This document shows positions 1 to 5,113 of a stretch of 5,749 nucleotides of DNA, one piece after another. Source of the stretch: CAWEHT01 sp963808455 (GTDB lineage Bacteria; Chloroflexota; Anaerolineae; CG2-30-64-16); the NCBI GenBank assembly GCA_963808455.1, contig CAWEHT010000354.1:1-5749 (forward strand), written 5' to 3'. Below the pieces are notes generated by a model, which was given only the letters and a program-made list of their open reading frames with translations, had not been told where the DNA came from and ran no database searches. The first letter of the stretch is position 1. Each line of letters opens with the position of its first letter. Position numbers and translations under genes: made by a program.

Positions 1-17
1 ACCAGCAAACGAACTTC

Positions 18-46
18 TTGACACTGGGCGCGTCAGGTGGTAAAAG
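18..46 (+). promoter_or_regulatory. Putative sigma70-type promoter for the methyltransferase gene
   Basis: A perfect TTGACA -35 box lies at 18-23. After a 17-nt spacer comes TAAAAG at 41-46, which matches four of six positions of the -10 consensus. The spacing is optimal and the orientation fits the gene starting at 166. Transcription would begin near 52-54 and give a leader of about 110 nt. This is a sequence match only; no transcript evidence is available. Confidence 0.42.
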
Positions 47-71
47 CCAACGACGGGCCCGTGCGACCAGC

Positions 72-93
72 CCTGCGAGGACCGCCTCGCGGG
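72..93 (+). other. Leader hairpin upstream of the methyltransferase gene
   Basis: Bases 72-80 pair with 85-93 as nine consecutive pairs (eight Watson-Crick and one G-T) around a four-base loop ACCG at 81-84. It would form in the 5' untranslated leader, roughly 20 nt after the predicted transcription start. No T-run follows, so it is not a simple intrinsic terminator. It could stabilise the transcript or be part of a regulatory leader. I recognise no known riboswitch. Confidence 0.4.
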
Positions 94-131
94 CGATTGC
101 CCCAGCTCGAGCCTCTGCGTGATCTCCGTCC

Positions 132-143
132 GTGCACGTGCAC
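132..143. promoter_or_regulatory. 12-bp perfect palindrome, possible operator
   Basis: GTGCACGTGCAC reads identically on both strands and is also a direct doubling of GTGCAC. It ends 22 nt before the ATG and 7 nt before the ribosome binding site, so a dimeric regulator bound here, or an RNA fold, could affect expression. In GC-rich DNA a 12-bp palindrome can occur by chance, so the regulatory role is inference. Confidence 0.25.
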
Positions 144-165
144 CCGGGTAGAGGAGGATCGTCGA

Positions 166-1621
166 ATGTCAGGGATTGCCACGAACCAGCAGGATTTTCA
201 GAGCGTCCATTTCCAGGCCCTCTCGGATGACCAGTGCCGCAGGCTGCACTGGGCCAGCCTCGAGATCCTGGACCGCACCGGCGCGCGCCTGTACTTGCAG
301 GAAGCGATCGACCTGGCCGTCAAGGGGGGCGCAGAGGTCAGCGACGGCAACTGCGTCCGCTTCCCCGCCGGGATGGTCGAGCGGGCGCTGACCACCGCCC
401 CGAAGCGGGTGGTGCTGTGCGATCGGTTCGGGAACCGCGTGATGCCGGTCGAAGGGCATCGCTCGTTCTACGGGCCCGGCTCCGACACGCTGAACATCAT
501 CGATCATCGCACCGGCGAGCGGCGCAAAGCCGTCCTGAAGGACGTCGAAGAGGGCGTCACGCTGTGCGATGCGCTGCCCGGCATCGACTTCCTCATGTCG
601 CTGGTGCTGCCAACCGACGTGGACCAGGCCATCGCCGATCGTTACCAGATGGAGGTCATGCTCAGCCGCAGCACCAAGCCGATCGTCTTCGTGACCTACG
701 ACATGGCCGGCTGCGCGGATGCCGTCGAGATGGCCGAGGCCGTCGTGGGGGGCGAGGACGCGCTGCGCCGGGACCCCATCTGCGCCTGCTACATCAACGT
801 GACCACTGGGCTGCGCCACAATCAGGAGGCGCTCGAAAAGCTGCTCTTCCTCGCCGGCAAGGGCCTGCCCGCCATCTACGTCCCCGTCGAAACCAGCGGG
901 GCCACGGCTCCCGTGACCGCCGCGGCGGGGGCGGCGCTCGTCAACGCCGGCGTGCTGGCCGGCCTGGTCCTTTCCCAGCTCGCGGGCGAGGGCGCGCCGT
1001 TCATCGTGCCCGGCTGGTCGGCCTCCGTCCTCGACATGCGCACGCTCGTTTCACACTATGTGGACCCGGTGGAGACGTCGGCCGCCCAGGCCCTCGCGGA
1101 CTTCTACGGGCTGCCCATGTTCAGCATGGGCGGGGCATCCGACTCCAAGGCCGTTGACCAGCAAGCGGGGGCGGAAGCTGCCATGACCCTGCTGACCAAC
1201 ACGCTCGGCGGCGGCAACATCATCCACGACCTGGGCTATCTCGAGTCGGGGCTGACCTACTCGCTGGCCCAGCTCGCCATCTGCCACGATCTCGTCGGGT
1301 GGGTCAAGGCCTTTGCGCGCTGGGCCGGTCATCGACGACGAGACGCTCGCCCTGGATGAGATCCACAAGGTGGGCCCGGACGGCGAGTACATCCACAGCG
1401 AGCATACCCGGCAGCACTACAAGGAGCGCTACTATCCGCAGCTGCTGGACCGCCGGAACTACGAGACCTGGGCGCAGAAGGGCAGTAAGACGCTGGCCGA
1501 GCGGGCGGCCAGGCAGGTCGAGGGCATTTTGGCGCAGCACCGGGCGCCGCAGCTGCCCGAGCGCGTCCGAGGGCAACTGCGCGAGATCGTGGCGCGTTCC
1601 GAGGCGGCGGCACGGGGGTAA
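166..1621 (+). CDS. Trimethylamine methyltransferase (MttB) superfamily protein, non-pyrrolysine type, with one frameshift
   Basis: This is a COG5598-type corrinoid-dependent methyltransferase. Family members move a methyl group from a quaternary or tertiary amine to a cognate corrinoid protein in the cytoplasm. The ATG at 166 is chosen because GAGGAGG (151-157) sits 8 nt upstream; the open frame extends upstream to 37 but without family-like sequence. Recognisable stretches include KPIVFVTYD, GLPAIYVPVETSGATAPVT, GGASDSK (residues 322-328) and NIIHDLGYLESGLTYSLAQL. The frame breaks near 1311-1322: the first frame runs on to a stop at 1359, while the family C-terminus (PVIDDETLALDEI, RYYPQLLDRRNYETW) continues in the +2 frame to TAA at 1619-1621. 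Removing one base restores about 484 residues, a normal family length. There is no in-frame UAG, so this is not a pyrrolysine enzyme; glycine betaine-type methyltransferases belong to this non-Pyl group. The substrate cannot be read from sequence. No corrinoid-protein gene is in view. Confidence 0.88.
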
Positions 1622-1622
1622 T

Positions 1623-1648
1623 GCGGCGCGGTCGCCGCTTCCCTTGTT
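1623..1648 (+). terminator. Putative intrinsic terminator after the methyltransferase gene
   Basis: GCGGCG (1623-1628) pairs with CGCCGC (1633-1638) around the loop CGGT and is followed by the T-rich stretch TTCCCTTGTT. It starts one base after the TAA stop. The stem is short (6 bp) but all G-C, and the T-tract is interrupted by C residues. It is therefore plausible but weak. Confidence 0.4.
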
Positions 1649-1653
1649 GCGGG

Positions 1654-1785
1654 GGGCCGACCACGGATGGTGGCGCCGGCGAGGGGGGGTTCCGGGCCGA
1701 CCACGGATGGCGGCGCGGATGCACGGATAGCGCCGGCGGGGGGGTGCCGGGCCGACCACGGATGGCAACGCGGATGCACGGATGG
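1654..1785 (+). repeat. G-rich direct-repeat array, CACGGAT family, left of the transposase
   Basis: The 17-mer GGGCCGACCACGGATGG occurs exactly at 1654-1670, 1694-1710 and 1749-1765. The second and third copies are followed by GCGGATGCACGGAT (1715-1728 and 1770-1783). The linkers carry GCCGGCG and 7-G runs (1683-1689 and 1738-1744). Spacings are 40 and 55 bases, so the units are related but not uniform. The reverse complement of the same core recurs three times at 3703-3927, beyond the transposase. From memory, CACGGAT-rich intergenic repeats are common in planctomycete-like genomes; I cannot name a formal family. Nothing in the stretch looks coding. Confidence 0.8.
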
Positions 1786-1803
1786 CTGCCCTGAAGAAAG
1801 GGT
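1749..1803 (+). repeat. Left arm of 55-bp inverted repeat bounding the transposase
   Basis: This segment is the reverse complement of 3664-3718 at 49 of 55 positions, with no gaps. The inner 16 bases (GCCCTGAAGAAAGGGT, 1788-1803) differ from the opposite arm by one base and look like a classical IS terminal repeat. The outer part is the CACGGAT-family repeat shared with the flanking array. Pairing stops abruptly at 1804, where the transposase side begins. Confidence 0.8.
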
Positions 1804-1806
1804 TGA

Positions 1807-3563
1807 TTAGCTGCCATAGCACGACAGGAGTGTGAGCTTTGGCCCTGATCGGGACGTGCGCACGAGCGAGACCCACGCGGTCGAAGGCCGGATGATCACG
1901 CCACCGAGGGCCCAGGGCGGCGCCGTGTCCCTGTCCGCGAGGCGGCTGGCTCGCTTCCGGGGGCGCCGATCGGCTCCGTACCGCGCGCTGGATGCGGCGG
2001 ACATTGGTCATCGCCGCCGCTCCGACCACCAGACAGGCCATGCGGAACAGGCCCCGCACCGGCAGCTTGCCCGCCGGGAAGGGATGCTTGAGGCTGCGCA
2101 CGGTGGCCTCCACCGCCGCCCGCAGATTGTGGCCCGCCCGGTGGAAGGCAGTGCAGCGCTGCCGGCGCAAGGCCCGGTCCAACTGGGCCCGGTTGAAGAC
2201 CAGACGGAAACTGGGCGGGCGCCGCCGCGGCTCGACCGGGCAGCGCCCGGCGCCCCGCAGGGGGCAGTCCTGGCAAGCGGCAGGGCTAAATTCGGCGCAG
2301 AAGCCGCGTGCTGGGTACGTGTGGGGGTGACCGGTGCCATCTGGCCCCGCGGGCAGGTCAGTTGGCGAGGTTGGCCCTGGGCGTCCTGGGTGATCTCGAA
2401 ATCCGCCAGGTGCAGCCGGTCTGTGGCGGGCGGCTCGCCGCGGATGGCGCTGGGGATGTGGGTGATGTGCCGCTCGCGCAACGTCTGGTCGGCCTGCGGG
2501 CCAGTGAAGCCGCCGTCGGTATACAAGGCGTCCAATTCCATGCGGGCTTGGAGCTGGGGCACGGCCTCCAGCAACAGCGTCTCGTCATCGGTGGTGTTGG
2601 GGGCCACGCGGACATCGGTGATCAACTGCACCGTGTTGGCCGGGTCGCAGGTCTCGGTCACGTTGGCCACATAGCCCTTGAAGGGCTGGCCAGCCTTGCT
2701 GCGGTAGGTGGCCTCCTGGTCGTCCAGCGATTGCAGACAGCCGGCCGAGATCTCGCAGTTGGCCTTGGCCACCGTACTGCCCGCTTCGAGGCGGAAGTTC
2801 TCGGCCAACAAGCGCTGTAGCACCTGGTAGATCGGCTCTTGGGCATAGCCCGCCGCCAGGGTTGCCAGCACGTCGGCGAGGGCCTGGCCCACCCGGCGCA
2901 AGTACCCCGGCCTCGCCTCGGTGCCTTTGACGTGGTAGACGTACTGGCTGGCCTTGTTCGCGAAGAAGGGGGCGAATACTTCAGCGTAGCGCGCCTGATC
3001 GGCCGGGCTGATACCCGGTGCAACCGCGGCAGCGCCTCCCACCAACAGCGGCAGACGACTCATGTCCAGAATGTTGGAGGCCAGCTGGGTCGAGTCCATG
3101 CGCTGCATGCCGGTGCGCACTTTGAGGGCCGTGAGTTGCTGGTCGGTGATGTCCTCAAAAGCCGCCGTCAAGAGGTTGGTGCCGTGGGCCTGGTTGTACT
3201 CGTCAGGCGGCGCGGCCAGTTGTACAGCGTGCGCAGCTCAAAATCGCCTTCGGCCAGGCTGTCCAAGCCCACGGCGTAGCGTACTTGGAGGTCATACAGG
3301 AAGTGGTCGTACAGTTCTTCGTCACTCCAGCCAAAGCCGGCCTTGAGCGTGTCCAGGCCGACCAGCATATTGACGGGGGTGTTGGGCCGCGAGTCCACCG
3401 TGGCATACAAGGCGGCGAAGGGCGCTTCGTGGAGGCGCAGGAAGAACTCGCGGCGGAAGGTGCCGGCCCAGGAGCGTTCCAGGCGCTGGCGGTACTTCTC
3501 GGGCAGCTCGCTGATGCTGCTGATCAGGGCTGGCTGCATGTGGCGCGGGTTGGCTCGAAACAT
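1807..3563 (-). pseudogene. IS1182-type transposase (DUF772 N-terminus, DDE), two frameshifts
   Basis: The ATG at 3563 has AGGTGG 8 nt upstream on the minus strand. The N-terminus is typical of IS1182 transposases: SWAGTFRREFFLRLHEAPFA, SRPNTPVNMLVGLDTLKAGF, GWSDEELYD and FELRTLYN. The frame is lost near 3203-3205 and conserved protein (AFEDITDQQL, QRMDSTQLASNI) resumes after adding one base. It is lost again near 2300-2303; the next frame holds a Cys cluster (CAEFSPAACQDCPLR) and the C-terminal core EATVRSLKHPFPAGKLPVRG...NVRRIQR. The likely catalytic triad is Asp about 157 (MDSTQ, codon 3096-3094), Asp about 350 (YTDGG, 2517-2515) and Glu about 486 (AAVEAT, 2110-2108), so no key residue is missing. 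Homology ends near 1979. The stop is uncertain; TAA at 1807-1809, just inside the inverted repeat, is chosen and would need a third shift. Either a decayed gene or sequencing indels. Confidence 0.85.
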
Positions 3564-3628
3564 GCTTCAGACCACCTGCTGAGAGGCTGGCTCCGTGCCG
3601 CACAGGCTGCATGCAGAGCCGCACCCCC

Positions 3629-3665
3629 AGTATACCGATTGTGCCGAAAAAGCGGTTTCGGACAC
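3629..3665 (-). promoter_or_regulatory. Hairpin and -10-like box at the transposase-proximal IS end
   Basis: GTGCCGAAA (3641-3649) and TTTCGGACAC (3656-3665) form a stem with one bulged T and a six-base loop, lying directly inside the right inverted-repeat arm. On the minus strand it is followed by TATACT (3634-3629), a five-of-six match to a -10 box, 66 nt upstream of the transposase ATG. I see no good -35 box. The hairpin could damp read-through from outside or be an inner transposase-binding site; both are inference. Confidence 0.3.
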
Positions 3666-3718
3666 CCTTTTTTCAGGGCAGCCACCCGTGCATCCGTGCC
3701 GTCATCCGTGGTCGGCCC
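3664..3718 (-). repeat. Right arm of 55-bp inverted repeat bounding the transposase
   Basis: This is the reverse-complement partner of 1749-1803. The mismatched positions (left arm numbering) are 1765, 1767, 1768, 1770, 1782 and 1796. The inner ACCCTTTTTTCAGGGC is at 3664-3679. From 3685 outward it merges with the first unit of the 105-bp tandem array, so the arm and the array share sequence. Confidence 0.8.
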
Positions 3719-3985
3719 ACGCTCGGTAAGGGAGAGGCTCGTGCCCCCGCGGCCCAGGCGTCGCCGGCCCGCGCGTGATGAGGGCGAGGCCCGTGCATCC
3801 GTGCCGTCATCCGTGGTCGGCCCACGCTGGGTGAGGGGTAGGCTCGTGCCCCCACGGCCCGGCCGTAGCCGGCCCGCGCATGATGAGGGCGAGGTCCGTT
3901 CCTCCGCGGCCCATCCGTGGTCGGCCCACGCTCGGTGAGGGGTAGGCTCGTGCCCCCGTGGCCCAGCCGTCGCCGGACCCGCGCG
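3685..3985. repeat. 105-bp tandem repeat array, about 2.9 units
   Basis: Unit 1 is 3685-3789 and unit 2 is 3790-3894, each exactly 105 bases. Unit 3 runs from 3895 to about 3985, with divergent bases near its start and one base deleted before its CATCCGTGG. Each unit holds CATCCGTGGTCGGCCC (3703-3718, 3808-3823, 3912-3927), then CCCACGCT, a GAGGGGTAGGCTCGTGCCCCC-like middle and a GCGCG-TGATGAGGGCGAGG tail. The core is the reverse complement of the array at 1654-1785. Reading frames across it give repetitive Arg/Pro/Gly peptides without family features, so I consider it non-coding. It abuts the stop codon of the membrane-protein gene at 3994. Confidence 0.85.
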
Positions 3986-3993
3986 GACCCCTC

Positions 3994-4611
3994 CTACGGC
4001 TGGGGCCCCTCCTGCTGCAGCGCGGGCGTGCCGCGGGCCCGCCGCTTCTGGGCGTCACGCTGATGCCTCAAGCCGGTGGCGCAGCAGGCAACCGCGCCGC
4101 CGTAAAAGAAGACGAGCCCGGTAAGCAGCCCCAGGAACAGGAACAGCGCGGCAAAGGCGAACAACTGGTGCGCCGAGATCATCAGCATCAGCCAGCGGGA
4201 GTACTGCAGGGTGCCCGTCATCCCACCTGGCTGGATAGCCAGGCGGGCTTGCGAGATGTTGTTCAGGTGCCGCAGGTGGACCGTCAGCTCCAGCAAGATA
4301 AGCGCCCCGATCACGAAGTCGAACACGAGCGGCAGCCCGGCCTGAGCGCGGTAGGCCCACCAGAATACGGTAAGCAGAACGGTCGTGGTCAGCAAAATAA
4401 GCAGGAAGCGACGGCTGACCTTACGCTGGGCGTCCACGTCCTTTACGAAGATCGGGTTGAGCTCGTAGCTGCCCTCGACCTGGATGTGGTTGGCCAACCC
4501 ACGGGCGCGCAGCCGGGCGCCGTAGAGGGTGAGGAAGTAGTCCGAGCAATACAAAATAACCCAGAGCGCGATGGCGAGCCAGGCATGCTCCGCGAGGAGG
4601 GTAGTGGGCAC
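3994..4611 (-). CDS. Conserved-looking integral membrane protein of unknown function, four predicted membrane segments
   Basis: This is the only gene in the window that reads cleanly from start to stop (205 residues, TAG at 3996-3994). The frame is open upstream to 4707, but the GTG at 4611 is preferred because GGAAAGGA (4627-4620) sits 8 nt upstream and the segment before it looks non-coding. Hydrophobic stretches lie at about residues 10-30, 69-86, 92-112 and 139-180; the last is long and may be two spans. Between the first and second segments is a polar loop with GSYELNPIF (residues 47-55). Together with SDYFLTLYG (23-31) this gives a D-x-x-L-T ... E-x-N-P pattern loosely like DUF5658-type small membrane proteins, which is a weak resemblance from memory. 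The C-terminal tail is basic and Gln-rich, probably cytoplasmic. The substrate or role cannot be inferred, and the neighbours (repeat array, broken exported protein) give no functional clue. Confidence 0.75.
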   Translation of the reverse strand: MPTTLLAEHAWLAIALWVILYCSDYFLTLYGARLRARGLANHIQVEGSYELNPIFVKDVDAQRKVSRRFLLILLTTTVLLTVFWWAYRAQAGLPLVFDFVIGALILLELTVHLRHLNNISQARLAIQPGGMTGTLQYSRWLMLMISAHQLFAFAALFLFLGLLTGLVFFYGGAVACCATGLRHQRDAQKRRARGTPALQQEGPQP

Positions 4612-4920
4612 AGGTGGGTTCCTTTCCGGGCGGATGAGTGGATACGGAGCCCCATGGTAGCACCTCGCCATCGGTGAGGTCAAGCGCCCCGGGGGCTCCG
4701 GGAGCACAGATCGGGGGCGAGGCGCCCGCCGGCCGCGAATACACGGATAGCGCTCGCCGCAGCGAGCCTATCAGGTTCAGCCAAGTGCTTCCAATCACAT
4801 CGTCCCCGCAGGGGGTCCGCGGCGCAGCCGCGGCGTGTCCGCAGTCGGCCCGGCCGCAGGCTGCAAGCGGCCCTTATGGGCCCGGGCGCGGTTCAAGGTT
4901 TCGCGGGGGCACCGCCTCGT
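4612..4920. other. Intergenic region with two GC hairpins; no gene seen
   Basis: There is no convincing coding sequence between the membrane-protein gene and the broken exported-protein gene, both on the minus strand. A hairpin at 4747-4771 pairs ATAG plus GCTCGC with GCGAGC plus CTAT (ten pairs, one bulged C, loop CGCA). A second at 4817-4833 pairs CCGCGGC with GCCGCGG around GCA. Neither has a T-run on the minus side, so they are not clear intrinsic terminators. CACGGATAGCGC at 4742-4753 exactly matches 1722-1733, showing a lone degenerate copy of the CACGGAT repeat family overlapping the first hairpin. The membrane gene's promoter should lie here, but I cannot pick one with confidence. Confidence 0.5.
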
Positions 4921-4943
4921 CTATCGTAGGCGGCGTTGACGTC

Positions 4944-4990
4944 TGGACCACGAAAGTCGCGAAAGCGACACGAAAACGCACGAAAGCGCC
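4944..4990. repeat. ACGAAAG-type intergenic repeat with a GAAA-loop hairpin
   Basis: The stretch CCACGAAAG ... GCGAAAG ... ACACGAAAA ... GCACGAAAG repeats a CGAAA core four times at intervals of 10-12 bases. Within it GTCGC (4956-4960) and GCGAC (4965-4969) form a perfect 5-bp stem closed by a GAAA tetraloop, a stable RNA loop type. From memory, ACGAAAG-rich intergenic repeats of this look occur in many planctomycete and related genomes; I know no accepted function. Confidence 0.6.
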
Positions 4991-5087
4991 CGGCGCGACC
5001 ACGGAGACGGTGAACATCGCGGCATGCGCAGACCGGCCAGGCCGCGGCGGCACCCCCTCTGAGCGCCTCGCTGGCCCGCGGCGAGAC

Positions 5088-5113
5088 CTTTTCGTGCCTT
5101 TCGGGCGGTTTCG
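5088..5113. repeat. Inverted partner of the ACGAAAG-type repeat
   Basis: CTTTTCGTGCCTTTCGGGCGGTTTCG carries the same core as 4944-4990 in the opposite orientation (reverse complement CGAAA...CGAAAGGCACGAAAAG). The two lie about 100 bases apart with a GC-rich spacer, giving a head-to-head repeat pair as in REP/BIME-like elements. It lies at the point where the exported protein's recognisable sequence stops. Confidence 0.5.

Larger units (their letters stand above)
1749..3718 (-). mobile_element. IS1182-type insertion sequence with long inverted ends
   Basis: A DDE transposase gene on the minus strand is enclosed by a 55-bp imperfect inverted repeat (1749-1803 / 3664-3718), giving an element of about 1.97 kb, a normal size for this group. 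A narrower reading sets the ends at the 16-bp inner repeats (1788-1803 and 3664-3679), giving about 1.89 kb. The outer arm sequence also occurs in the arrays on both sides, so the true ends and target duplication cannot be fixed from one copy. The transposase frame is broken twice, so the copy may be non-autonomous if the breaks are real. Confidence 0.7.

Noticed and set aside
24..165. Cobalamin riboswitch in the methyltransferase leader
   Set aside because: I could not find a B12-box-like core, and the leader is too short for a typical cobalamin riboswitch.
169..819. Long antisense open frame opposite the methyltransferase
   Set aside because: GC-rich codon bias keeps the opposite strand open. 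The peptide has no family-like sequence and overlaps a clearly conserved gene.
234..1157. Second long plus-strand open frame inside the methyltransferase
   Set aside because: The product is Arg/Gly/Ala-rich low-complexity sequence, a frame shadow of the real gene.
166..1621. Pyrrolysine-containing MttB
   Set aside because: No in-frame TAG exists in either coding segment; the break is a frameshift, not an amber codon.
1654..1785. CRISPR-like array
   Set aside because: Repeat spacing is uneven (40 and 55), the inter-repeat sequences are themselves similar and G-rich, and no cas gene is near.
1832..2674. Plus-strand open frame opposite the transposase C-terminal half
   Set aside because: The minus strand carries the conserved transposase core here; the plus peptide has no recognisable features.
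3685..3985. Tandem-repeat protein encoded by the 105-bp units
   Set aside because: 105 is divisible by three so frames stay open, but no start with a ribosome binding site and no credible repeat-protein motif is seen, and the third unit has lost a base.
3958..4677. Plus-strand open frame opposite the membrane protein
   Set aside because: It is charged low-complexity sequence that mirrors the hydrophobic gene on the minus strand, which has a proper ribosome binding site.
4612..4707. Upstream start for the membrane protein at 4707 or the ATG at 4671
   Set aside because: The added residues are Pro/Arg-rich and unlike a membrane-protein start, while the GTG at 4611 has a well-placed GGAAAGGA.
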